Assembly (NCBI GenBank): GCA_964473735.1
Contig: CAYYQD010000018.1
Location: 1-27,534 of the forward strand
Direction of reading: 5' to 3'
Length of the DNA stretch: 27,534 nt
DNA from: JAADCS01 sp964473735
GTDB taxonomy: Bacteria; Hydrothermota; Hydrothermia; LBFQ01
Shown: positions 21,331 to 27,534 of the stretch, piece after piece
How positions within the stretch are numbered: position 1 is the first letter of the stretch
How the letters are laid out: every line of letters begins with the position of its first letter
Program-made: the position numbers and the translations under genes
The notes under the pieces: generated by a model
Told to the model about the DNA's origin: nothing
The model's database searches: none
The model's input: only the letters and a program-made list of their open reading frames with translations

Positions 21331-21345
21331 CGGTCGGCTGATGGG

Positions 21346-22047
21346 TTATATCATGCCCCCGTCCACTACGATAACCTGCCCGGTTATGTAGGAGGCGCGA
21401 TCCGATACTAAGAAGGCTATCACCCCCGCAACCTCCTCGGGTTTTCCGGGACGCTTTAAGGCCGTACCCTCCACGTACTTGCGCTTCACCTCCTCGGGCA
21501 GGCTCTCAGTCATCCTGGTCTCAATGAAGCCCGGGGCGACCGCCACCACCCTGACGTTGCGGCTACCCATCTCCTTGGCCAGAGACTTCGTAAGGGCTAT
21601 CAGACCGGCCTTGGAGGCGGCGTAGGCGGTTTGCCACGCGTTCCCCACTATGCCAACGACGGAGGAGACGTTCACGATGACCCCTCCCCCCTTCATGTAG
21701 CGCAGGACGGCGCGGGAGAAGTGGAAGGCGGAGTACAGATTTACCCGGAACACCCTCTCAAGGTCCTCGTCGCTTATACGGAGGAGGGGTTTGTCTAAGG
21801 TCATTCCGGCGTTGTTGATGAGGGCGTCTATCCTGCCGAACTTATCGTAGGTGGCCTTTACTACCTCTCTGGCACTTTCGGGCATGGAGACGTCGGCGGC
21901 GAGTATCAGGTCCTCTGGGAACTCCTCCTTCAGACTGTCCGGGGGTCTCCTGCCCACCAGAGTGAGGGACCATCCGTCCTCTTTCAGGAGTTTAGCCGTG
22001 GCGTACCCTATTCCCCGCGTTGCACCGGTTATTATGGCGACTTTCAT
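21346..22047 (-). CDS. fabG: 3-oxoacyl-ACP reductase FabG-like SDR
   Basis: The protein is 233 aa, a classical short-chain dehydrogenase. TGATRGIG (about 7-14) binds NADP(H), NNAG follows near residue 80, and the catalytic Ser-Tyr-Lys is in VSSVVG and YAASKAG. PGFIETRMTESLP and the terminal YITGQVIVVDGGMI are typical of FabG in type II fatty-acid synthesis. Other SDR substrates cannot be excluded. ATG 22047 follows TAAAAT by 6 nt, so it can be transcribed separately from the UbiA-fusion gene upstream. Confidence 0.92.
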   Translation of the reverse strand: MKVAIITGATRGIGYATAKLLKEDGWSLTLVGRRPPDSLKEEFPEDLILAADVSMPESAREVVKATYDKFGRIDALINNAGMTLDKPLLRISDEDLERVFRVNLYSAFHFSRAVLRYMKGGGVIVNVSSVVGIVGNAWQTAYAASKAGLIALTKSLAKEMGSRNVRVVAVAPGFIETRMTESLPEEVKRKYVEGTALKRPGKPEEVAGVIAFLVSDRASYITGQVIVVDGGMI

Positions 22048-22053
22048 GCTGCG

Positions 22054-22059
22054 ATTTTA
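22054..22059 (-). promoter_or_regulatory. -10 element (TAAAAT) of fabG
   Basis: TAAAAT on the minus strand ends 6 nt before ATG 22047, in the short gap after the UbiA-fusion gene. Confidence 0.6.
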
Positions 22060-22066
22060 CGGGTGG

Positions 22067-24034
22067 TTAAGGTTTGGGCCCCAGTTTGAGGAACTTCCTC
22101 TCGTACCGGGCCGCCTCGTACATCATCCCCCTGTTCCGGTACAGGGCCGCTAAGAACCTGAAGGCCCTAACCTCCCCCGCCCTCACCGCTTCCTTCGCTA
22201 ACCTCTCCGCCCTCTCCCCGTCCCCCAGACGTGCGGAGGACTCGGCTGCCGCCAGGAGTATATCTCCGTTCACGCGGCACTCCCTTCTAACCTCATCGTA
22301 GTACCGTAGGGCCTCCGCTGGGTCCGTGTCCCTGAGGTACCGCACCTTCAGGCCGACGAGTCTGGGATCGCACGGCATCAGGTTGAGCAGACTATCCACC
22401 ACCCTGCGCCCTTCGGCCGTGTCTCTGCGGAAGGATAGAACGGCGTAGTTGTAGTGGTTGTACGTACGAACGCTCTCTATCGCCGCCTTAACGGGCCTCT
22501 TCAGATAGAGGTAGGCGAGAGGTAAGAGGAGCAGGAAGAAGAGAGTCCATAGGACGTACTCGTGGAACCTCCGACGGCTGGCCACGAACCCGGCGGCGAT
22601 GGCGAGGGGAACGGCAAATACCATGGCCTTGGGGAGGCCCAGTATCAGGGGAATTACGATGAATACCCCGCCGGTAAAGAGGCCGGATATCCACCGCCCG
22701 ACCTCCATGCCGAACAGGGTGTAGTTCGTACGTACGCCGAACATCCTGTCTCCCGGCTCGTCCTCAACGTCCTTAACCATGAAACCCAGAGAGACGCCGA
22801 CCAGCGTGGCGAGGGCGACGTCCGTCGGATACACGATCAAGGTTTTCTCCATGGTCCAGAGGGAGGCTCCCACGTACTGACAGAAGAGGGCTATCAGGCC
22901 CAGTGTCAGGGTACCTAAGATGTAGAGCCTCTTCGTCCGTATAGGTGGGGCCGAGTAGACCCACGCCAGACCGATCAAGGCGAGGCCCAAGATAAAGGCA
23001 TCCCAGTTCAGGGAGAGGAAGAGGGATAGGGAGAGTACGAACAGGGTGGCGGCTATTACTTTGACCTCTCTAAGGGACAGTACTCCGGTGGCGAGGGGCG
23101 TACCTTTGCGATTTACCTCGTCTATCTTCACGTCAAAGTAGTCGTTTATCAGGACACCGAAGTGATGGGCCGACGTAAGGGCGAGGAGGAGGCCCACTAC
23201 GGCCAGATAGTCAAAGGGGTTGGCGAAAGGGTGGGGCCAGAGGTGGGATCCTATCTTCCATCCTAAGACGAACCCCACCAGACCCATCGCAAGGTAGAAC
23301 GGGAGCTTCTGCCATCGCAGGAGGAGGACCTTCGGCGCGACCTCCCTGCGGTACATGAAGAGGAAGGCCACCAGACCGAGGGTGAGGGCCAGAAGCTCAA
23401 GGAGGGCGTACCGGAGGGTATCGTCGGGAAGGAGAGAGGCGGACCTGAAGGCCTCCCGGTACCCGGTTATGCCGACCAGCACCCCCGGAAGGGAACCTAT
23501 GAACATGAGGACGAAGAAGGTGGCAACGGCGGTCAGAAGGGCGTCCATGATCCTGCGACGGGATAGGTAGGCGTAGAGGCCGAGGCCAACCATGGCGAGG
23601 GTTATTTCAAGGCGCATACCGTACGTTATCCCGTGAAGCTTAACGAAGGGGTTGAAGAAACCCACAAGTACCTCTCCCACGTCCTTCCACGAGAATATGT
23701 ACCGTAGCCTGTATCCGCCGCCCGACAGGGCGTCTATCAGGGGGGGAAGGGTTATTATGGGGGAGAAGGTGGCGACGAAGTTGAAGCCCTTTAGGACGTT
23801 TTTACCGGAGAAAAGGGCCACCAGTACGGATAACCACACGAAGGCGGCGAAGTAGAACGCTCCCTGATGGAGGAAGAAGAACAGGAAGGACTTAAACAGG
23901 GTTGCCTGAAAGTGTAGATTCCGGTTTATCTCAAGGGAGCCCTCAAGGATGCCCCTGAAGGTTATGGATACTGGTATAACTGCGAGGGCCAGAAGAGGAT
24001 CCTGCCTTTCCACGTACTCCACTATCCTCCTCAT
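22067..24034 (-). CDS. UbiA-family prenyltransferase fused to N-terminal membrane domain and C-terminal helical repeats
   Basis: The protein is 655 aa, about twice the usual UbiA length. Residues 1-235 form a separate multi-helix membrane domain resembling Yip1-type modules. The UbiA core spans about 245-480: INDYFDVKIDEVNRKGTP (N297, D298, D301, D305) and VKDVEDEPGDRMFGVRT (D422-D429) are the two Asp-rich Mg-prenyl-diphosphate motifs. Their wording resembles digeranylgeranylglyceryl-phosphate synthases (NDYFD-x2-ID-x2-NRP, ED-x2-GDR). After a last helix (about 493-512), residues 515-655 are soluble TPR-like helices (LLAAAESSARLGDGERAERL). It overlaps the rsfS stop behind a GGAGGT. Substrate is not established; quinone, haem or ether-lipid roles are all possible. 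Confidence 0.85.
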   Translation of the reverse strand: MRRIVEYVERQDPLLALAVIPVSITFRGILEGSLEINRNLHFQATLFKSFLFFFLHQGAFYFAAFVWLSVLVALFSGKNVLKGFNFVATFSPIITLPPLIDALSGGGYRLRYIFSWKDVGEVLVGFFNPFVKLHGITYGMRLEITLAMVGLGLYAYLSRRRIMDALLTAVATFFVLMFIGSLPGVLVGITGYREAFRSASLLPDDTLRYALLELLALTLGLVAFLFMYRREVAPKVLLLRWQKLPFYLAMGLVGFVLGWKIGSHLWPHPFANPFDYLAVVGLLLALTSAHHFGVLINDYFDVKIDEVNRKGTPLATGVLSLREVKVIAATLFVLSLSLFLSLNWDAFILGLALIGLAWVYSAPPIRTKRLYILGTLTLGLIALFCQYVGASLWTMEKTLIVYPTDVALATLVGVSLGFMVKDVEDEPGDRMFGVRTNYTLFGMEVGRWISGLFTGGVFIVIPLILGLPKAMVFAVPLAIAAGFVASRRRFHEYVLWTLFFLLLLPLAYLYLKRPVKAAIESVRTYNHYNYAVLSFRRDTAEGRRVVDSLLNLMPCDPRLVGLKVRYLRDTDPAEALRYYDEVRRECRVNGDILLAAAESSARLGDGERAERLAKEAVRAGEVRAFRFLAALYRNRGMMYEAARYERKFLKLGPKP

Positions 24035-24369
24035 ACCACCTCCTCCCTCTCGGAGTAGAGCACCTCCGCATCACCGTAGAGGTCCTCAAGGGAGTAGAAG
24101 GCCCGGGCGTCGGGCAGAAAGAGGTGGATGACGATGTCTCCTAAATCCACCACCACCCACGAGGAGAGGTCGTTTCCCTCCACCCGCCCACCGAACTCCT
24201 GCGCTATCTCCTCTGCCATATCCAGGAGGTGATCCGTAGTAAATCCGGTGGCTATCACGAAGTAGTCCCCTATCACGGGGTTTATGGGTTTTATGTACAG
24301 TACCACCACGTCCTCACCGGCCTTTTCGTGGATCAGCGCAACTATCCTTTTTAGCTCCCCACCTATCAC
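24031..24369 (-). CDS. rsfS: Ribosomal silencing factor RsfS
   Basis: The protein is 112 aa, the usual RsfS (Iojap/DUF143) length. IGDYFVIATGFTTDHLLDMA is the family signature (DYFVIAsG-x-S-x-rQv), and WVVVDLGDIVIHLFLPDARAFYSLEDLYGDA is the conserved C-terminal half. RsfS binds L14 and blocks subunit joining when nutrients are scarce. GTG 24369 follows TATAAT by 6 nt, and that hexamer contains the TAA stop of trmB. The UbiA-fusion gene starts within its stop codon. Confidence 0.94.
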   Translation of the reverse strand: MIGGELKRIVALIHEKAGEDVVVLYIKPINPVIGDYFVIATGFTTDHLLDMAEEIAQEFGGRVEGNDLSSWVVVDLGDIVIHLFLPDARAFYSLEDLYGDAEVLYSEREEVV

Positions 24370-24375
24370 GCCGGT

Positions 24376-24381
24376 ATTATA
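24376..24381 (-). promoter_or_regulatory. -10 element (TATAAT) of rsfS, overlapping trmB stop
   Basis: A perfect TATAAT on the minus strand ends 6 nt before GTG 24369. Its third to fifth bases are the TAA stop codon of trmB. Confidence 0.6.
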
Positions 24382-25252
24382 GCGGTGCTTCGCCCCCTAA
24401 CATCTCCGCCAGCAGGTCAAGGGCGTTCTGCAGTCCGACGGTGGGAAAGTACTTGCTGAAGTCGGACGGTTTCAGGTACCACACATCCCCCTTCCTGTAG
24501 AGGACGAACCACACCTTGTGCAGGAGATTTCCCTCCGATACCACCGCCCTTATGAGTATCCTATCCCCGGAACGGTCTATTATCACCTCCTTCACAGAAA
24601 GGTGGGAACCACCCGGTAGGGCGTAATCTCCGGAACGCAGGTCGTATTTCACGGACTTTAGCCGGGGTATCCTCAACTCGGACCCGGGGATTCTAAAGTC
24701 GCACTCCCTTTCCTTCGTCAGTACCGCCTGATACACCCTCTTCCCCTCCCGGAGCCACCGCTCCTCGTACTTGGTCCCGAACCTCCTCTCGGTCTCCGAG
24801 ATGTACCCCCACCAGCACCCCGTAGATAGGGCGTTGTCGTACGCCCACCTGACGAAAAAGATCTCGTCCGACACCACGCTGACGTGGGCGTCCTCCTTGG
24901 TGCGCAGGGAGAGTAGCCTCCAGAAGTCGGCGTTGAACATGCGCCTGTGCTCGTGTTTCTTTTTCGGCCACGGGTCCGGGAATAGGGAGAAGACGCGATG
25001 GAACCTGACGCTCCTCATTCCGAACATCAGGAACGCCCACACGTCCCCCCACACTAAATGTACGTTGTCCCTGTCCCGCAGCCTCCTGTAGGCCCTCTTT
25101 ACGGACCCCCACGACCTATCCACTCCCACGTAGGTGACGTGAGGGTTGAGGGTGCTAACTTTACGGAGGAAGTCCCCCCTCCCAAAGCCTATCTCCAGCT
25201 CAACGGGGTCCTTTAGGGGTACGTCCTCGTCGGGCCAGTGTATCAGAGCCAC
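24377..25252 (-). CDS. trmB: tRNA (guanine-N7-)-methyltransferase TrmB with C-terminal extension
   Basis: The protein is about 291 aa. The Rossmann methyltransferase core (about 10-190) has LEIGFGRGDFL for SAM binding and SLFPDPWPKKKHEHRRM, the TrmB hallmark. RFGTKYEERWLREGKRVY near the end of the core matches the GTKFE/R-x-G block. It forms m7G46 in tRNA. About 100 extra residues follow (from DFRIPGSELR to the end), including a beta-rich YDLRSGDYALPGG segment; long C-terminal extensions are known in Aquifex-type TrmB. GTG 25252, 7 nt after TACAAT, is preferred to the longer start at 25279. Confidence 0.94.
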   Translation of the reverse strand: MALIHWPDEDVPLKDPVELEIGFGRGDFLRKVSTLNPHVTYVGVDRSWGSVKRAYRRLRDRDNVHLVWGDVWAFLMFGMRSVRFHRVFSLFPDPWPKKKHEHRRMFNADFWRLLSLRTKEDAHVSVVSDEIFFVRWAYDNALSTGCWWGYISETERRFGTKYEERWLREGKRVYQAVLTKERECDFRIPGSELRIPRLKSVKYDLRSGDYALPGGSHLSVKEVIIDRSGDRILIRAVVSEGNLLHKVWFVLYRKGDVWYLKPSDFSKYFPTVGLQNALDLLAEMLGGEAPL

Positions 25253-25259
25253 GGGGGGA

Positions 25260-25265
25260 ATTGTA
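25260..25265 (-). promoter_or_regulatory. -10-like element (TACAAT) of trmB
   Basis: TACAAT on the minus strand ends 7 nt before GTG 25252. The divergent SpoIID-like gene has its own -10 at 25347-25352. Confidence 0.5.
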
Positions 25266-25346
25266 CCGGAGAGAGCCAACTCCGTAGGGACGCCGCCGGG
25301 GAGGTGAGTTGTAGAATCTGTGGGAAACCGTCCGCAGGTTCAACCT

Positions 25347-25352
25347 TAAAAT
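25347..25352 (+). promoter_or_regulatory. -10 element (TAAAAT) of the SpoIID-like gene
   Basis: TAAAAT ends 5 nt before GTG 25358. The longer reading frame from 25238 would place about 40 residues upstream of this promoter. Confidence 0.55.
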
Positions 25353-25357
25353 GCGAT

Positions 25358-27118
25358 GTGCTTATCGTTCTATCGCTCTCCGTGACTTTCAAGGTAAAGG
25401 ATGCCGTTAAGGGGTACGGAGTATCGGCCAACGTTAGCGTGGACGGGAGCACCTATACGGCGAGGGGAGGGATTCTCACTCTGGACTTAGAGGCCGGTAG
25501 GCACACCGTCAGGGTGGAGGCTAAGGGGTACCGACCGCTGAAAAGCCGTCTCCTCCTGCGCAGAGGGGGACCGCTCACCTACGAGTTCCTCCTCCAGCCG
25601 GAAGTTAAGCCGACCCCACCGAAGGGGGAGAGGGGGAAGTCCGTCTGGTACGGATGGGTGGTGGATGCCGCCACCTTGAGGCCCGTGGTGGGCGTGGAGG
25701 TGGTCGTTGAGAGCGGGAGGGGTACCTATAAAGGCCGTACGGACTCTACGGGAATGTACGTCCTTCGGATTCCGGTGGAGAAGAGGGGAGAGGAGCCGGA
25801 GAGGGTTAAGGTATCCTTCAGGAAGGAAGGGTACGGTCCTCTCGTGAAGGAGGGTATCCTGCTGCTGGAGGGTGTCTATCGCCTGAACGTTGAGATAACT
25901 CCCGGCGACCGGGGTGAGGTTGAGAGGGACATCCACGGCCTCTTTGAAGGGGGGAATAGCAAAAAAAAAGCCCCTGAAGGGGAAGGAACCCGCGACGGAG
26001 GCGAGGGGCTGTTTGCCGCCCTTTTAGTCCCTCCTCCCTCCATAAAGGTGGGGAGAGCCTGCTCGTGCAGGACCTGTTCCACGGTTAGCGTCGTATCACT
26101 TGAGACCTACGTCCAGTACGGACTTGACGATGAGTGGATAGCGAGCTGGCCGGATCACTCTCTGAGGGCCGGAGCCGTACCTTACAGGAGCTACGGAGCG
26201 TGGCACGTTTTCAACCCGATAGACTCCTCCTACGATATATGCGATAACACCTGCTGTCAGGTATGGGACCCTTCCGACAGCTACACCTCTACCGAAGATG
26301 CTGCTATCTACACTTCCGGGATAATGCTTGAGAGTGGCGGGAACGTAGCCAGATCTGAGTACTCTGCAGAGACCAACGATTGCGGGTGCGGGGACGGGTA
26401 CTCCGGGGACGGAACCTACTGGCCCTGTATAAGGGACATCGTGTGCTCCGGGCACACCTGCTACGGGCACGGCAGGGGTATGTGTCAGTGGGGCTCCTCC
26501 CGATGGGCGGCTCTGGATTCAACGTGGAAGTGGATAAACGAGCATTACTACCTGCCCGGAGGTTTCCATCTCTCCAGCCCCATCACCGTGAGGTCTATAT
26601 GGCCCCATCCGAGGAACGTGTGCATAGGGGACACCGTTGTGATAGACGTGGTAACGGTCTCATATACGGAGTACCCGCTCAACAGAATCATGATAGGGGC
26701 CTCACTTTACAACGGTACCTACTTGGACGACCCTCCGAGGGACAGGAACGTGAGCGTCCCACCGGGTACTACGGCGACCTATCGCCTCTTCGTTATACCC
26801 AGTACGGCGGATACCGGCCTGTACGACCTGGTCGTCACCCTGTGGTTTGATGTGGATGAGAACGGCGCTATCAACTCCAGAGACTTTCCGATGGCGACTA
26901 AATGGATGTACTCGGCCGTAAGCGTGTGCTCGCCGATGGACGTTCGGGAGGAGGAAATCGGGGTTGTCGCCGGAGGGATGTACATAGAGGGACCCTTCTC
27001 AATATACGACCCTCTGGGTAGACGGGTGCTCTCTGGAAAGGGGGGATGGGTTAGACTGAAGCGCGGTATATACTTCGTTCTCTCCAGGAAGGGGGTCAGG
27101 AAGGTTCTGGCGAAATAG
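25358..27118 (+). CDS. Secreted SpoIID-like protein with carboxypeptidase-regulatory-like repeats and C-terminal sorting domain
   Basis: The protein is about 586 aa. A short hydrophobic start (MLIVLSLSVTF) may be a signal sequence. Two beta-sandwich repeats follow (about 10-85, ending AGRHTVRVEAKGYRPL; about 100-180, with GWVVDAATLRPVVGVEVVVE), then a Lys/Gly-rich linker encoded by an A9 run. The SpoIID-type domain spans about 240-405: VSLETYVQYGLDDEWIASWP with the putative catalytic Glu, LRAGAVPYRSYG, and CYGHGRGMCQWGS. It holds 12 Cys, suggesting disulfides outside the cytoplasm. The C-terminal 50 residues (FSIYDPLGRRVLSG to RGIYFVLSRKGVRKVL) resemble T9SS type A sorting domains. Likely a wall lytic or binding protein exported to the surface. 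Confidence 0.85.
   Translation: MLIVLSLSVTFKVKDAVKGYGVSANVSVDGSTYTARGGILTLDLEAGRHTVRVEAKGYRPLKSRLLLRRGGPLTYEFLLQPEVKPTPPKGERGKSVWYGWVVDAATLRPVVGVEVVVESGRGTYKGRTDSTGMYVLRIPVEKRGEEPERVKVSFRKEGYGPLVKEGILLLEGVYRLNVEITPGDRGEVERDIHGLFEGGNSKKKAPEGEGTRDGGEGLFAALLVPPPSIKVGRACSCRTCSTVSVVSLETYVQYGLDDEWIASWPDHSLRAGAVPYRSYGAWHVFNPIDSSYDICDNTCCQVWDPSDSYTSTEDAAIYTSGIMLESGGNVARSEYSAETNDCGCGDGYSGDGTYWPCIRDIVCSGHTCYGHGRGMCQWGSSRWAALDSTWKWINEHYYLPGGFHLSSPITVRSIWPHPRNVCIGDTVVIDVVTVSYTEYPLNRIMIGASLYNGTYLDDPPRDRNVSVPPGTTATYRLFVIPSTADTGLYDLVVTLWFDVDENGAINSRDFPMATKWMYSAVSVCSPMDVREEEIGVVAGGMYIEGPFSIYDPLGRRVLSGKGGWVRLKRGIYFVLSRKGVRKVLAK
25961..25982 (+). other. A9 tract followed by a CCCC/GGGG hairpin inside the SpoIID-like gene
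   Basis: Nine A (25961-25969) precede CCCC-TGAA-GGGG (25971-25982) at the linker between the repeat domains and the SpoIID domain. Loss or gain of one A leads quickly to a stop codon. On the minus strand the same bases read as a short hairpin followed by T9, like an intrinsic terminator. Confidence 0.5.
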
Positions 27119-27203
27119 ACCAGTATGAAGGCGGGACATTGGGATACTAACCGTTGTTTTACCCCTTAGGGACCCTTATGAGCTTCCCCTATCCGGGTAT
27201 GAA

Positions 27204-27218
27204 AACCGCAGAAGCGGT
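27204..27218 (-). terminator. Possible weak terminator of the coiled-coil gene
   Basis: Downstream of the minus-strand stop at 27223, ACCGC-TTCT-GCGGT forms a 5-bp stem followed by TTTC. The stem is short and the T-run brief, so termination would be weak. Confidence 0.35.
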
Positions 27219-27222
27219 GCCG

Positions 27223-27534
27223 TTATTTAACGAACCGCAGCAGGGCAAACATAATACCCGCAAGAGCCAGAAACTGGATAAACATCCAGCGCACCGTGTT
27301 GGAGTGAAGGCGGTATATCTCCGCCCGGAATTTCTCCATGTCAGTACGGAGCTTCTCCATATCGGTACGTAGTTTTTCCATATCGGTACGGAGGCCTCCT
27401 ATCTCGGCCTGCATATCGTTGCGGAGGCTGCCTATTTCGGTTTGGACGTCCGTACGAAGCTTCTCCATATCGGTACGGAGGCTGCCCATTTCGGTCTGGA
27501 CGTCCGCCCGTAGTTTTTCCATATCAGTACGGAG
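27223..27534 (-). CDS. Heptad-repeat coiled-coil protein with C-terminal membrane helix (partial, 5' end outside window)
   Basis: The frame is open to the window edge, so the true start lies beyond; Met codons recur in the repeat and none is favoured. The visible 104 residues consist of 7-residue units such as LRTDMEK, LRTDVQT and EIGSLRN, predicting a long parallel coiled coil. They end in a transmembrane helix (WMFIQFLALAGIMFALLRFV). This is the layout of DUF1640/CCDC90-like or bacterial tether proteins of unknown function. At DNA level the units form imperfect 21-nt tandem repeats, so length variation between strains is likely. Confidence 0.8.
   Translation of the reverse strand, partial: LRTDMEKLRADVQTEMGSLRTDMEKLRTDVQTEIGSLRNDMQAEIGGLRTDMEKLRTDMEKLRTDMEKFRAEIYRLHSNTVRWMFIQFLALAGIMFALLRFVK
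27340..27534 (-). repeat. 21-nt tandem repeats in the coiled-coil gene
   Basis: Variants of CTCCATATCGGTACGGAG recur every 21 or 42 nt, one unit per heptad. Alternation of MEKLRTD and VQTEIGSLR units gives a higher-order 42-nt pattern. Confidence 0.75.

Noticed and set aside
25238..25357. SpoIID-like protein starting at 25238
   Set aside because: The extra 40 residues overlap trmB, have no signal-peptide character and lie upstream of the TAAAAT promoter.
25961..25982. Frameshift error splitting the SpoIID-like gene at the A9 run
   Set aside because: The frame is intact on both sides and the domains on each side read in the same frame, so the assembled length is consistent.
27340..27534. CRISPR array
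   Set aside because: The repeats are contiguous 21-nt units without spacers and keep one reading frame encoding heptads.

Overview
The window is a gene-dense stretch (about 35 genes, very little spacing) of a bacterial chromosome. The gene content is bacterial: era, uppP, lepB, mltG, queA, rpmE, rsfS, trmB and fabG. Arginine is encoded mainly by AGG/AGA and isoleucine often by ATA, while the DNA is moderately GC-rich, a combination common in thermophiles. A C-terminal T9SS-like sorting domain (SpoIID-like protein) and a GlmU-like protein of the type found in Bacteroidetes point to the FCB superphylum or an allied uncultivated thermophilic lineage (WOR-3/Hydrothermae-like). That placement is inference only. 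No tRNA, rRNA, CRISPR array or complete insertion sequence was seen.

Layout. 1-965 (minus): a HEPN/MNT toxin-antitoxin-type pair (HEPN gene cut by the window edge) and acylphosphatase. 976-3698: an RNase II/R-type exonuclease divergent from Era. 3673-5688: a PlsC-type acyltransferase divergent from a small membrane protein plus a GlmU-like protein. 5689-6032: a 344-nt non-coding stretch with a compound hairpin and a promoter-like element. 6033-9762 (plus): an unknown helical protein, UppP, an orphan transposase N-terminal domain and a DUF4139 protein. 9763-13684: LepB, divergent from a five-gene signalling operon (ABC ATPase, Roadblock/LC7, PP2C phosphatase, membrane Ser/Thr kinase, 76-aa protein). 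13709-15566: SuhB-type phosphatase converging on a glycosyltransferase. 15585-21315 (minus): Fur-family regulator, L31, SPOR protein, NYN protein, QueA, MltG, alpha/beta hydrolase, NfeD and an SPFH protein. 21346-25252 (minus): TrmB, RsfS, a UbiA fusion protein and FabG. 25358-27118 (plus): a large secreted SpoIID-like protein. 27223 to the end (minus): a repetitive coiled-coil membrane protein, cut by the edge.

The most striking signal is how genes begin. Nearly every gene heading a transcription unit has a -10-like hexamer (TATAAT, TAGAAT, TAAAAT, or TACAAT/TAACAT) ending only 5-9 nt before an ATG, GTG or TTG. That leaves no room for a 5' leader. Genes inside operons instead have strong AAGGAGGT-like Shine-Dalgarno sequences or stop/start overlaps. 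This suggests widespread leaderless transcription, and it moves several starts (plsC, uppP, lepB, the ABC ATPase, trmB, the SpoIID-like gene, RNase). At four junctions the upstream gene's stop codon lies inside the next gene's -10. No consistent -35 element was visible.

The window is dominated by envelope and RNA functions: peptidoglycan precursor recycling and cleavage (UppP, MltG, SpoIID-like, SPOR), lipid synthesis (PlsC, FabG, UbiA-like), secretion (LepB, sorting domain), membrane quality control (NfeD/SPFH) and RNA/ribosome maturation (RNB, Era, QueA, TrmB, RsfS, L31).
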